Source of the DNA: Streptomyces sp. WP-1
GTDB lineage: Bacteria > Actinomycetota > Actinomycetes > Streptomycetales > Streptomycetaceae
Length of the DNA stretch: 64,000 nucleotides
Reading direction: 5' to 3'
NCBI RefSeq assembly: GCF_030450125.1
Contig: NZ_CP123923.1
Coordinates: 5,332,001 to 5,396,000, forward strand
In this document: positions 17,630-28,397 of the stretch, in pieces
Layout: every line of letters begins with the position of its first letter
How positions within the stretch are numbered: position 1 is the first letter of the stretch
The notes under the pieces: model-generated
What the model was told of the DNA's origin: nothing
What the model saw: the letters and a program-made list of their open reading frames with translations, nothing else
The model's database searches: none
Program-made: the position numbers and the translations under genes

Positions 17630-18952
17630 ATGGGTCTCATCACCCGAAGATCCGGACGGTGGCGCTGGGCGTCACTGCTCGGTGCGACCGCGCTCGTGGC
17701 CGGCGCGGGCGGCGCGCTGGCCTGCCCGGCCGGCGCCGCGGGCACCGACGTGGACTTCGCCACGCACTGCGTCCCGCCCGCCATCGCGGGCCTGCCGCCG
17801 ATCGACGGCACCACGACCGCCACCGTGTCGGCGGACGACACCGGCCCGAAGGTCGGCGACACCGTCACCGTCACCTACACCGTGGTCACGGCCGCCGCGA
17901 GCAACCCCACCGACCTGGCGCTGCCCGCCGACATCATGACCCCGACCGGCAAGGTCACGCTGGGCGGCGCCCAGAGCGGTGACATCACGGTCGCCGGGCC
18001 GAAGAAGAACCCCCCGGTGCCGGGGAAGGCCGCCTTCCCGTCCTTCTCCATGACGGGCACGTTCACCGTCACCAAGCCCGGGAAGATCACCCTCGCGCCG
18101 GGCGACTACAACATCCACACCAGCTACATCATGGAACTGGACACCCCCTGCACGGTCACGAACCCGCCCGCACCGGCGTCCGAGACCATCACGGCGACGG
18201 CGGGTACCCCGGCCAACACCCGCGCGATCACGTTGGGTTCGGCCACCGGCGACCCGGGCGCGAGCGTCAGGGTCGGCGGTACGGGCTTCACCCCGGGCGC
18301 CGCCGTCACCCTCGCCGGACGCTCCGGGACCACCCAGACCGGGGACACCGCGAGCGTGACGGCGGACGGGCAGGGCTCCTTCAGCGGCTCCCTCGTCGTG
18401 AACGACACCTCGACCACCGGGATCGTCGCGTACGAGGGTGCCTCCTGGAACGCCGACACCGGCGCGGGCCCCGCGGCCTACGTCGTCGACACGCCGGTGC
18501 CGCCCGGCAGTCAGAAGCTCACCACGAGCGTCAGGGCGGGCACGCTCGCCATGACCCAGGCCGGGGACTCGGTCGCGCTGTCGGGGGTCGACTTCGGCCG
18601 GGGCGGCGCCTCGACCGGCGCGCTCCGGACGGTCACGGTCAAGGACTTCCGCGGCGGTCCGGCGGGCTGGTCGCTGACCGGCAGGGTCACCGACTTCACC
18701 GGACCGGGCGGCAAGATCGGCGCGGACCGGCTGAGTTGGACACCGTCGTGTGCGACCGGGGCGGGCAGTCCCAGCACGTGTACGGCGGGTTCGGCGGGCA
18801 CGGTGGGCTCCTCGGGGGCCACCCTCGCGGGGACGCCGGACGGGACGCTGACCGGCGGCGAGTTCACCGTCGACGCCGGACTCTCCCTGGCCGTACCGGC
18901 GTTCACGCCTCCGGGCGCGTACTCCGGCGTGCTCACGCTGACGCTGTCATGA
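17630..18952 (+). CDS. Secreted WxL-domain-like surface protein
   Basis: A 440-residue exported protein with signal peptide (cleavage after ...PAGAAG, about residue 38). Residues 40-180 form one beta domain with a Cys pair; residues 185-290 form an IPT-like module (GASVRVGGTGFTPGAAVTLAG). Residues about 298-440 resemble a WxL cell-wall-binding domain: VTVKDFRGGPAGWSLTGRVTDFTG with the WSL motif at 347-349, and a terminal PPGAYSGVLTLTLS where WxL proteins have Y...TWTL. The second motif here is degenerate (LTL). WxL domains are best known in low-G+C Gram-positives, where they bind peptidoglycan and pair with DUF916 proteins. Exactly such a gene follows, overlapping by four bases. ATG has an AGGAGGGG ribosome site. 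Confidence 0.68.
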   Translation: MGLITRRSGRWRWASLLGATALVAGAGGALACPAGAAGTDVDFATHCVPPAIAGLPPIDGTTTATVSADDTGPKVGDTVTVTYTVVTAAASNPTDLALPADIMTPTGKVTLGGAQSGDITVAGPKKNPPVPGKAAFPSFSMTGTFTVTKPGKITLAPGDYNIHTSYIMELDTPCTVTNPPAPASETITATAGTPANTRAITLGSATGDPGASVRVGGTGFTPGAAVTLAGRSGTTQTGDTASVTADGQGSFSGSLVVNDTSTTGIVAYEGASWNADTGAGPAAYVVDTPVPPGSQKLTTSVRAGTLAMTQAGDSVALSGVDFGRGGASTGALRTVTVKDFRGGPAGWSLTGRVTDFTGPGGKIGADRLSWTPSCATGAGSPSTCTAGSAGTVGSSGATLAGTPDGTLTGGEFTVDAGLSLAVPAFTPPGAYSGVLTLTLS

Positions 18953-20022
18953 GCGTACGGGCGCCCGCACCCGCCCGTGCCCCGGCCCGCTCCCGGCCGT
19001 GGGGGTCCCGGGCCCTGCGCGCGGCTTACGTCGTCGCGCTCGGCCTGCTGCTGCCCTTTTTCCCCGCCGTGCCCGCGCGGGCCGCCGACAACGGCAGCTG
19101 GTCCGTGTACCCGGTCGCCGCCCAGGCATCGGCCCGGCCCTACTTCTACCTCTCCGCCGACCCCGGCCAGACCCTCACCGACAAGGTCGCCGTCCAGAAC
19201 AGGACCGGCGGGCCGCTCACCTTCCGGCTCTACGCGGCCGACGCCTACAACACCCCCCGGGACGGCGGCTTCGCCGTGCGCACGGTGGACGAGACGATGC
19301 GCGGGGTGGGCGCGTGGGCGCGGCTCGCCAGGTCCCGGATCACGGTGCCGGGGCATCGGACCGTGACCGTGCCGTTCACGCTGCGGGTGCCGGCCGGCGC
19401 GGAGCCCGGGGACCATCCCGGGGCCGTCGTCGCGCTGGACGAGCGGACCGAGCCGGGCGGCGGGAGGCTCGCGCTGGGGATCCGGCGGGCGGTCGGCGCG
19501 CGGGTGTATCTGCGGGTCGGCGGTCCGGCGCTGCCCGCGCTGGCGGTCTCCCGGCCGAGCCTCGGCCGCCACCGGTCGCTCTTCCTCGGCACGGGTACGG
19601 CGACCGTGTCGTACACCCTGCGGAACACGGGCAACGTCACGCTGCGGCCGAGCGTGGAGCTGACGGCGCGCGGACTGTTCGGCCGCACCCTGCTGGACCG
19701 CCGGGCGGCCCGGGTACCGGCGGAGCTGCTGCCGGGGCAGTCGGTACGGCTCACCGAGACCTGGCGCGGCACGCCGGTGCTCGACCGGGTGGCGGTCGCG
19801 GTGAGCGCGCGGGCGCGGGGGGCGTCGGCGACGGCGGGGACGTCGTTCTACGCGGTGCCGTGGCTGCCGCTGGTGGTGCTGGTGTTCATGGTGGTGGCGG
19901 TGGTGGCGGTGGTGGCGGTGGTGGCCGGGTGGCGGATGAGGGTACGTTTCCGTGACGTATTGGTGACGTTGCGTAACCATCGCTTCGCGGTGCGGCGGGG
20001 GCTCCGGGATCAGGGACAATGA
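18949..20022 (+). CDS. DUF916 / WxL-interacting-protein-like membrane protein
   Basis: A 357-residue protein with an N-terminal signal (ending ...VPARAAD near residue 46), a DUF916-type domain at about residues 49-165 (GSWSVYPVAAQASARPYFYL, then GQTLTDKVAVQNRTGGPLTFRLY), and a second beta domain at about residues 185-300. One transmembrane helix follows at about 303-326 and a basic cytoplasmic tail. In Firmicutes, proteins of this layout bind WxL proteins and peptidoglycan and anchor them to the membrane. The start overlaps the WxL-like gene stop (ATGA), supporting a joint role. Its stop overlaps an ATG of era, so translation runs straight into a core gene. Confidence 0.78.
   Translation: MSVRAPAPARAPARSRPWGSRALRAAYVVALGLLLPFFPAVPARAADNGSWSVYPVAAQASARPYFYLSADPGQTLTDKVAVQNRTGGPLTFRLYAADAYNTPRDGGFAVRTVDETMRGVGAWARLARSRITVPGHRTVTVPFTLRVPAGAEPGDHPGAVVALDERTEPGGGRLALGIRRAVGARVYLRVGGPALPALAVSRPSLGRHRSLFLGTGTATVSYTLRNTGNVTLRPSVELTARGLFGRTLLDRRAARVPAELLPGQSVRLTETWRGTPVLDRVAVAVSARARGASATAGTSFYAVPWLPLVVLVFMVVAVVAVVAVVAGWRMRVRFRDVLVTLRNHRFAVRRGLRDQGQ
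19891..19926 (+). repeat. Tandem 9-bp repeat encoding VVA units in the membrane helix
   Basis: Four in-frame copies of GTGGTGGCG (last one ending GCC) encode VVAVVAVVAVVA in the C-terminal transmembrane helix of the DUF916 protein. Unit size is a multiple of three, so copy changes alter helix length without a frameshift. Confidence 0.8.
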
Positions 20023-20027
20023 ACGGC

Positions 20028-20981
20028 ATGAGCGTTCGCACCCAGTCATCCGAGCAGCCGGCGGAAACCGTCCACCGCGCCGGCTTCGCCTGCTTCGTGG
20101 GCCGCCCCAACGCGGGCAAGTCCACCCTCACGAACGCTCTGGTCGGGCAGAAGGTGGCGATCACCTCGAACCGGCCGCAGACCACGCGGCACACGGTGCG
20201 GGGCATCGTGCACCGGCCCGACGCCCAGCTGATCCTGGTCGACACCCCCGGGCTGCACAAGCCGCGCACACTGCTGGGCGAGCGGCTGAACGACGTCGTG
20301 CGCACGACGTGGGCCGAGGTCGACGTGATCGGGTTCTGTCTGCCGGCCGACCAGAAGCTCGGCCCCGGTGACCGGTTCATCGCGAAGGAACTGGCCGGGA
20401 TCAAGAAGACGCCCAAGGTCGCCGTCGTCACCAAGACCGACCTCGTGGACTCCAAGGCCCTCGCCGAGCAGCTGATCGCCATCGATCAGCTCGGCAAGGA
20501 GCTGGGGTTCGAGTGGGCGGAGATCGTGCCGGTGTCGGCGGTCGGCGACAAGCAGGTGGAGCTGCTGGCCGACCTGCTGGTGCCGCTGCTGCCCGAGGGC
20601 CCCGCGCTCTACCCCGAGGGCGACCTCACGGACGAGCCCGAGCAGGTGATGGTGGCCGAGCTGATCCGCGAGGCGGCGCTGGAGGGCGTGCGCGACGAGC
20701 TGCCGCACTCCATCGCGGTGGTCGTGGAGGAGATGCTGCCGCGCGAGGACCGGCCGGCGGAGCGTCCGCTGCTCGACATCCACGCGAACGTCTACATCGA
20801 GCGCCCCAGCCAGAAGGGGATCATCATCGGCCCCAAGGGCAAGCGCCTCAAGGACGTCGGCATCAAGTCCCGCAAGCAGATCGAAGCGCTCCTGGGCACC
20901 CCGGTCTTCCTGGACCTGCACGTCAAGGTGGCCAAGGACTGGCAGCGCGACCCGAAGCAGCTCCGCAAGCTCGGCTTCTGA
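20028..20981 (+). CDS. era: GTPase Era
   Basis: Essential GTPase that binds 16S rRNA near the 3' end during 30S assembly. The G-motifs are GRPNAGKST (G1), DTPG (G3) and TKTD (G4). The C-terminal KH domain is marked by IIIGPKGKRLKDVGIKSR, followed by the invariant VKVAKDWQRDPKQLRKLGF. Two starts compete: ATG 20019 overlaps the upstream stop, and ATG 20028 lies 11 bases after AGGGA and gives the usual MSVRTQSSEQ start. I prefer 20028 (317 residues). It is cotranscribed with the WxL-like genes in this strain, whereas ybeY, corC and phoH lie further upstream. Confidence 0.95.
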   Translation: MSVRTQSSEQPAETVHRAGFACFVGRPNAGKSTLTNALVGQKVAITSNRPQTTRHTVRGIVHRPDAQLILVDTPGLHKPRTLLGERLNDVVRTTWAEVDVIGFCLPADQKLGPGDRFIAKELAGIKKTPKVAVVTKTDLVDSKALAEQLIAIDQLGKELGFEWAEIVPVSAVGDKQVELLADLLVPLLPEGPALYPEGDLTDEPEQVMVAELIREAALEGVRDELPHSIAVVVEEMLPREDRPAERPLLDIHANVYIERPSQKGIIIGPKGKRLKDVGIKSRKQIEALLGTPVFLDLHVKVAKDWQRDPKQLRKLGF

Positions 20982-21005
20982 CCGTCCCTTCAGGCCACCC
21001 CTCCT

Positions 21006-22259
21006 TCAGTCCACCCCCCTGATCCGCCCGACCAGCACCGCCCCCGCCAGCCCGATCAGCGCCGACACCGCATACAGGGTCCGGTATCCGCCCAGGTACG
21101 CCACCAGCGGCGCCGCCAGCGCCGGGGCGGCCGCCTGGGGGAGGGCGTTGGCCACGTTGACGAGGCCCAGGTCCTTGGCCCGGGAGAGGGCGTGGGGGAG
21201 GACGTCGGTCATCAGGGCGAAGTCGACGGAGGTGAAGACGCCGAAGCCGATGCCCAGGACGGCGGCCGCCGTCACCGCGCCGGGCCAGGTCTGCCAGCCC
21301 GCGAGGGTCCCGGTCGCCACCGCCATCAGCACGCCCGACCAGACCACGAACGGCTTGCGGCGGCCCGTGCGGTCGGACCAGGCGCCGCCCAGCACCACCG
21401 TGGCCAGCAGCGTCACACCGTTGACCGCCGTCAGGACGAGGACGCCCCGGCCGGGGTCGGGGTAGTGGACGCGGTCGCGCAGGTAGTAGAGCAGGTACAG
21501 CAGCACCAGCGAGTTGCTGAGGTTGATCAGGAAACGGGTCAGCCAGGCCCAGCCCAGGTCGGGATACCGGCGCGGGCTCAGCCAGAAGCCCGCGAGGAAC
21601 CCACGCCAGGACCACGGGGGCCGGTCCCCGGGCGGGAGGGGGAGGTCGCGGAAGAGGAGGAGGTACGGCAGGGCGCCCGCCGCCGCGCACACCGCGCAGG
21701 CCGCGTACCCCGCGCCGATCCCGCCCGCCGCCGTCGCGAGCCCCGTGCCCGCGACCACGCCCAGGATCTGCGCCGCGCCCAACCAGCCGCCCACCACCCC
21801 CCGCTGGCGCCTCGGCACCCGGTCCGGAACCGCCGCCGTCACCGCCGCGAAGGCCGCGTTCAGGGCGAGCTGGACGAGGCACCAGCCGAGCACCATCGAC
21901 CACGGCCCGCCCGCGCCCGCGAGCAGCAGCAGGGCCGGCGCCCCGCCCGCCGCCCCGGCCGCGATCCACGGGGTACGGCGGCCCGCCCGAGCGGTCGTAC
22001 GGTCGGACAGCGCGCCGAAGAACGGGTTCGCGAGCAGGGACACCACCGCGCCCGCCCCGGTCACCCAGGCCAGCAGGGTCTCCTTGGACATCCCGGTGCC
22101 GGGCGCGAGGTCCCTCGCCTGGGAGGCCAGCAGGATCTGTAGCGGGCCGAACCAGCCCACCCAGATCGCCCCGTTGGCCAGCGAGAGGGCCGCCGTCCAG
22201 CCCCGCCCCACCGGCGCGGCCGGCTCGGTGAGCGCGGCCGGCGGGCGGCCGGTGGTCAT
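21006..22259 (-). CDS. MFS transporter, likely sugar or glycoside importer
   Basis: A 417-residue 12-helix major facilitator. It begins at an ATG overlapping the glucosidase stop (ATGA) and continues with NGAIWVGWFGPLQILLASQA. The GALSDRT and AWSDRTGRRKPFVVW loops after helices 2 and 8 are standard MFS motifs. Coupling to a GH1 glucosidase suggests import of a beta-glucoside, the hydrolysis product or substrate. The longer frame to 22568 only runs antisense to the glucosidase. Convergent with era 24 bases away. Confidence 0.85.
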   Translation of the reverse strand: MTTGRPPAALTEPAAPVGRGWTAALSLANGAIWVGWFGPLQILLASQARDLAPGTGMSKETLLAWVTGAGAVVSLLANPFFGALSDRTTARAGRRTPWIAAGAAGGAPALLLLAGAGGPWSMVLGWCLVQLALNAAFAAVTAAVPDRVPRRQRGVVGGWLGAAQILGVVAGTGLATAAGGIGAGYAACAVCAAAGALPYLLLFRDLPLPPGDRPPWSWRGFLAGFWLSPRRYPDLGWAWLTRFLINLSNSLVLLYLLYYLRDRVHYPDPGRGVLVLTAVNGVTLLATVVLGGAWSDRTGRRKPFVVWSGVLMAVATGTLAGWQTWPGAVTAAAVLGIGFGVFTSVDFALMTDVLPHALSRAKDLGLVNVANALPQAAAPALAAPLVAYLGGYRTLYAVSALIGLAGAVLVGRIRGVD

Positions 22260-23572
22260 CTCTGCGCCCGCAGCACATCCCGGAACCAGTGGTACGACGC
22301 CTTCGGCACCCGCTCCAGCGTCTCGTGGTCCACATGCACCAGACCGAAGCGCCGCGCGTAGCCCTCGGCCCACTCGAAGTTGTCCATCAGGGACCACACG
22401 AAGTAGCCGCGCACATCCACCCCGGCGGTCAACGCGGCGTGCAGGGCGCGCAGATGGGCGTCCAGGTAGGCGATGCGGTCCTGGTCGTCGAGGCCCTCGT
22501 ACGAGCAGCCGTTCTCGGTGATGACGACCGGCGGGAGCCGGTCGCCGTAGCGCTCCCGGAAGCCGCACAGCAGCTCGGTCAGCCCCTCCGGGACCACCGG
22601 CCAGCCGAAGTCGGTCCGGGGCCGGTCCGGTATCTCCCTTACGGAGAAGGGGAGTTCGGCGGGTATCGGCACGCCGCCGAACTCCGACTCCGTACCCAGC
22701 GGGGCGCCCACCAGCGTCGGGGCGTAGTAGTTGACGCCGTACCAGTCGAGGGGTTCCGCGATCACCTTCAGGTCCGCCGCGATGTCGGCTGAAGGCATCA
22801 ACTCACCCAGTCCGGCCGGGTATTCGCCCAGCAGGAGCGGGTCCGCGAAGAGGCGGTTGAGCAGGGTGTCGTAGAAGTCCGCCGCCTCCGCGTCCGCCGG
22901 GTCGGGCGAGGCCGGCCACGTCGGGCCGTGGGAGTTGGCGATGCCGATGTCGGCGGCGCCGGCCGCGCGCAGGGCCCGCACCGCGAGACCGTGGGCGAGG
23001 AGCTGGTGATGGGCCACCGGGAGGGCGTCGAACAGCAGCCGCCGGCCGGGGGCGTGGACGCCGAGGGCATGGCCGAGCAGGGTGTGCTCGGCGGGCTCGT
23101 TGAGGGTGATCCACTTGGCGACCCGGTCGTTCAGGCGTTCGGCGACCACGGACACATGGTCGGCGAACCGGGACGCCGTGTCCCGCTCCAGCCAGTCGAG
23201 GGACGCGGGCAGATCCCAGTGGAAGAGGGTGGGGACCGGCCGTACCCCCGCCGCGCACAGCTCGTCCACCAGCCGGTCGTAGAAGTCCAGGCCGCCCGGG
23301 GAGCCGACGCGGGGCCAGGAGACGGAGAAGCGGTAGGCGTCCACACCGAGACCGGCCAGGAGCGCCACGTCCTCGGGGTAGCGGTGGTAGTGGTCGCAGG
23401 CCACCGCCGCCGTCGAGCCGTCCTTCACCCGGCCCGGCCCGGCGGTGAACACGTCCCACACCGAGGGGCCGCGCCGGTCGGCCGCCCCCTCGATCTGATG
23501 GGCGGAGGTCGACACGCCCCACAGGAAGCCGGCCGGGAACCGGGGGATCGGATCGCGTGCGTCAGTCGCCAT
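22256..23572 (-). CDS. Beta-glucosidase (GH1)
   Basis: Retaining beta-glycosidase of 438 residues, family-typical length. GH1 signatures are FLWGVSTSAHQIEG at the start, WITLNEP (acid/base Glu, about residue 152), and ITENGCSYEG (nucleophile Glu, about residue 345), then YFVWSLMDNFEWAEGY. There is no signal peptide, so cytosolic hydrolysis of an imported beta-glucoside such as cellobiose or an aryl glucoside is expected. It is followed by an MFS gene in an overlapping operon. The ATG at 23572 was chosen because the extra upstream residues are unlike GH1. No CebR-type box (TGGGAGCGCTCCCA) is seen upstream. Confidence 0.93.
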   Translation of the reverse strand: MATDARDPIPRFPAGFLWGVSTSAHQIEGAADRRGPSVWDVFTAGPGRVKDGSTAAVACDHYHRYPEDVALLAGLGVDAYRFSVSWPRVGSPGGLDFYDRLVDELCAAGVRPVPTLFHWDLPASLDWLERDTASRFADHVSVVAERLNDRVAKWITLNEPAEHTLLGHALGVHAPGRRLLFDALPVAHHQLLAHGLAVRALRAAGAADIGIANSHGPTWPASPDPADAEAADFYDTLLNRLFADPLLLGEYPAGLGELMPSADIAADLKVIAEPLDWYGVNYYAPTLVGAPLGTESEFGGVPIPAELPFSVREIPDRPRTDFGWPVVPEGLTELLCGFRERYGDRLPPVVITENGCSYEGLDDQDRIAYLDAHLRALHAALTAGVDVRGYFVWSLMDNFEWAEGYARRFGLVHVDHETLERVPKASYHWFRDVLRAQR

Positions 23573-23721
23573 GGCCGGATCATCCGTACCGCCGGTAACG
23601 AAGTCAACGCCCGTGCGCGGGCCAACGCCCGTGCGCCCGGCGGCTCCAGCGGTCACCGGATGTGGGCCGCATGGCCCAATCGACTGGCATTCGCGGCCCG
23701 ATGGTTCCGAAACTGAACCGT

Positions 23722-24732
23722 ATGACAGTCCATCAGCTGACCACCGGGCCGCGCACACGGCTGCTCACCGTGCTCGCGGCGTGTCTGTTCGTCCTGCTGG
23801 GCGGCGTGCCCGGCGCGCTCGCCGACACCCGCCGCGACCCCGCGGCCTGCATCTCCACCCCGGCCGAGTACAAGGCCGCCTGGGACGCCCGCCAGGTGCG
23901 CTGCGTCTCCCCGACCCTGTTCGGCACCACCCACACCCGGGGCGACACCACCCTCTACCCGAGCGGCTTCTGGTACGCGTGGGCGGGCTCGAACACCAAC
24001 CTGGAGCGGTACCTCCAGCTGCGCAGCCGGTACGGCGCCCAGCCCCCGAAGACCGGCATCGGCGTCCTGTCCTTCGTCGGCTACCCGGGGCTCGACAGCT
24101 GGGACACCCCGACCGATCTCGCCGTCTACACCCTGCCGTCCGGCACCCGCGCCCAGGTCCCGGCCTTCGAGACCTGGTTCCGGCTGCTGGACGAGAAGTT
24201 CGGCCACACGGACGCCTACCCGCTGGCCGCCCAGCGCGACCTGGTGCTCGCCTACTCACGCCTCGGCCGGGGCGAGGACGTCGTCGGCGCCTTCCAGGAC
24301 GTGACCGGGTGCCGGCGCAGCCGGCTCCTCGAGGGCGCGGCGCCCTCGGCGGCGATCGGGTGCAGCCGCGACTTCCTGGACGCGCTGGCCGCCGCGGGAC
24401 CCTCCCCGTACGACGGCGCGTCCTCGCTGGCCTGCTTCGCCAACTTCCAGTCCGGCTACACCGGCCCGCGCGACGCAGCCGCCCTGCGCGGGGTGCTGTA
24501 CCAGTGCCAGGACGCCGGGTTCCTCAACACCGGCGTGGGCCTCGGCTACAACACGTACGCCAACCCGTTCGTGTGCGAGTCCGCCGACGACCAGACCGTA
24601 CGACAGCGGTACACCGGGCGGGAGTTCATCCTGCCGAACGCGTCCTTCCGGAAGCTGCCGAGCCACGTCGACATCCCGCTGGACCTCGGCGACCCGAACC
24701 AGCGCGGCTTCCTCCGGAGGGGCTACTGCTAG
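23722..24732 (+). CDS. Secreted protein of unknown function
   Basis: No known family recognised. The 336-residue product has a Sec signal peptide (TRLLTVLAACLFVLLGGVPGALA-DTR cleavage near residue 35). The mature protein has about nine cysteines spread in pairs (ACIS, VRCVS, TGCRRS, IGCSR, LACF, YQCQD, FVCES, and the C-terminal Cys), consistent with several disulfides outside the cell. Aromatic segments such as SGFWYAWAGSN and FANFQSGYTG recur. It is divergent from the glucosidase; the first ATG at 23701 is a possible earlier start. Its stop overlaps the emfourin gene on the other strand by four bases. Confidence 0.75.
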   Translation: MTVHQLTTGPRTRLLTVLAACLFVLLGGVPGALADTRRDPAACISTPAEYKAAWDARQVRCVSPTLFGTTHTRGDTTLYPSGFWYAWAGSNTNLERYLQLRSRYGAQPPKTGIGVLSFVGYPGLDSWDTPTDLAVYTLPSGTRAQVPAFETWFRLLDEKFGHTDAYPLAAQRDLVLAYSRLGRGEDVVGAFQDVTGCRRSRLLEGAAPSAAIGCSRDFLDALAAAGPSPYDGASSLACFANFQSGYTGPRDAAALRGVLYQCQDAGFLNTGVGLGYNTYANPFVCESADDQTVRQRYTGREFILPNASFRKLPSHVDIPLDLGDPNQRGFLRRGYC

Positions 24733-24995
24733 GCGCCCTCTTTGAGCACCCGGCTGACCAACTCCCGCTGGTCGTCGGTGAGTCGGGGGTCGGCCGCGTA
24801 CACCGTGCGGTCGTCCACCGTGATCTCGTAGCTGAACCCGTCCGGCACACCGGCCGGCGGGAGGGCCTGGCCGGACGCGAGGACGCGTCCGGCCAGTGCC
24901 TGCCATTCCTCGGCGTCGGGCCGGTCCGAGGTGTCCACCTCGGACCGGCGCTCGATGCCCGCGAAACCGCCTGTGCGCGTCACCTGAATCCGCAT
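24729..24995 (-). CDS. Emfourin-type protealysin inhibitor
   Basis: An 88-residue protein matching the emfourin family, small cytosolic inhibitors of protealysin-like M4 proteases. Typical pattern is MRIQVTRTGGFAGI at the start, the GFSYEITVDDRTVY strands in the middle and the LTDDQRELVSRVL helix at the end. It lies 52 bases downstream of an M4 protease gene on the same strand, the known paired arrangement. The start ATG gives the standard beginning. Function is inferred from family and pairing; no inhibition data can be read from sequence. Confidence 0.85.
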   Translation of the reverse strand: MRIQVTRTGGFAGIERRSEVDTSDRPDAEEWQALAGRVLASGQALPPAGVPDGFSYEITVDDRTVYAADPRLTDDQRELVSRVLKEGA

Positions 24996-25047
24996 GGGTC
25001 CAGTGTCGCAGCGCGGACGCCGCCGCGGGGGGACTACCGGGTACGTA

Positions 25048-26118
25048 CTACCGCGTATGCACCCCGACCTGTTCCCACGCCTTCTGCACGGCCTCCAGCT
25101 CGTCGGCGCCGAACCGGTGGCGCGCCGCCTTCACGGTGAGCGTGGCGAAGTCGGCGAACTGCGCGTCCGACTTGAGGTCGCCGCCGGTCAGCGCGTCGTA
25201 CCAGACCTGTCCCGCCTTCTCCCAGGCGTGCCCGCCGAGGGCCTTGGCGGCCAGGTAGAAGGCGTGGTTGGGGATGCCGGAGTTGATGTGCACCCCGCCG
25301 TTGTCGCGGCCGGTGCGCACATAGTGCTCCATGGTCGCGGGCTGCGGGTCCTTGCCGAGGTTCGGGTCGTCGTACGCCGTGCCCGGGGCCTTCATCGAGC
25401 GCAGCGCGGTGCCGTGCACGCCCGGGGCGAGGAGCCCCGCGCCGATCAGCCAGTCGGCCTCGGCGGCGGTCTGGCCCAGCGCGTACTGCTTGATCAGCGA
25501 GCCGAAGACGTCGGAGACCGACTCGTTGAGCGCGCCGGACTGGCCGAAGTACTCCAGGTTGGCGGTGTGCTGGGTGACGCCGTGGGTCAGCTCGTGGCCG
25601 ATGACGTCCACCGGGATGGTGAAGTCCAGGAAGACCTTCCCGTCGCCGTCGCCGAACACCATCTGCTCGCCGTTCCAGAAGGCGTTGTCGTAGCCCTCCC
25701 CGAAGTGCACGGTGGCGTCGAGCGGCATTCCGTTGCCGTCGATGGAGTGGCGGCCGTACACCTTCAGATACAGCTCGAAGGTGGCGCCGAGGCCGGCGTA
25801 GGCGCGGTTGACGGAGGCGTCGGAGCCGGGGTCCGAGCCCTCCTCGCGGACCTTGTCGCCGGGCAGGTCCTGGGAGTGGTGGGTGTCGTAGATGGTGCGG
25901 TGCGGCTGGTCGGCGGCGGCGCCCTCGGGCAGCGCGACGGCGGTCGCGCCGATGACCGTGGTCAGCCGCCGACGGGTGCGCTGGTAGGCGTCGTGTTCCA
26001 GGGAGCGGCGTGCGGGTGCCGACACATCCGGGTCCGCGGTCCGGGAGAGCTGGTCGAGGACGTGCGGTGGCACGATCGTGCAGAAGACGGGCTCGAGGGC
26101 CCCGTTCCTCGTCGTCAT
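25048..26118 (-). CDS. Protealysin-like M4 metalloprotease
   Basis: Zinc metalloprotease of the thermolysin family, protealysin branch. With the ATG at 26118 it has 356 residues: a short propeptide bearing PPHVLDQL (about residues 17-24) instead of the long thermolysin propeptide, then the catalytic domain. HELTH at about 175-179 with E199 in LNESVSD forms the zinc site, and DNGGVHINSG holds the transition-state His. No signal peptide is visible, as is usual for protealysins, so it is intracellular or exits by a non-classical route. An ATG four codons upstream (26130) is equally possible; neither has a good ribosome site. The inhibitor gene follows. Confidence 0.9.
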   Translation of the reverse strand: MTTRNGALEPVFCTIVPPHVLDQLSRTADPDVSAPARRSLEHDAYQRTRRRLTTVIGATAVALPEGAAADQPHRTIYDTHHSQDLPGDKVREEGSDPGSDASVNRAYAGLGATFELYLKVYGRHSIDGNGMPLDATVHFGEGYDNAFWNGEQMVFGDGDGKVFLDFTIPVDVIGHELTHGVTQHTANLEYFGQSGALNESVSDVFGSLIKQYALGQTAAEADWLIGAGLLAPGVHGTALRSMKAPGTAYDDPNLGKDPQPATMEHYVRTGRDNGGVHINSGIPNHAFYLAAKALGGHAWEKAGQVWYDALTGGDLKSDAQFADFATLTVKAARHRFGADELEAVQKAWEQVGVHTR

Positions 26119-26329
26119 GTCATCGACCATTGCACTGAGTGACGCCAAAGTCACTACTCGCAACCATGATTGGTGAAATACCGGGACAGAGGGCGCGACG
26201 GAGCGTGACATTGTGGTACGACTGCGCGCCCCCCGTGCGTGGCCCGTGCGGCACCCCTGTGGCCTGTCGCACTTTATGCCCTATTTGTCCTACCGGTCCC
26301 GCATACTGGACGGCGTCCCCACATCCTGA

Positions 26330-28213
<1,884 letters not shown>

Positions 28214-28233
28214 CCCACCCCCACCGGGGGTTT

Positions 28234-28271
28234 CGAGGCTCCGGTCGCCGCATACGGCGGCCGGAGCCTCG
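28234..28271 (+). terminator. Hairpin terminator after leuA
   Basis: An 11-bp perfect stem CGAGGCTCCGG / CCGGAGCCTCG (28234-28244, 28261-28271) encloses a second CGCCG-CATA-CGGCG hairpin. It starts 21 bases after the leuA stop. Confidence 0.82.
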
Positions 28272-28397
28272 TCGCTTCTCGGCCATAGGGCCGGACAGGT
28301 CACAGACTGGTCTCGTCCGGGGTACTGACTCAGCCTCCGTGATGTGGCTAACATCACGCCAGCGCGGCGATGGTGCCGTGCTCTAGGGAGGTGCGAC

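Noticed and set aside
23605..23640. Short direct repeat CAACGCCCGTGCGC in the gap before the secreted protein
   Set aside because: Two copies only, in a low-complexity GC-rich gap; no context to support an operator or mobile element.
22250..23720. CebR-type cellobiose operator near the GH1 gene
   Set aside because: No TGGGAGCGCTCCCA site; only partial AGCGCTCC inside the coding region.
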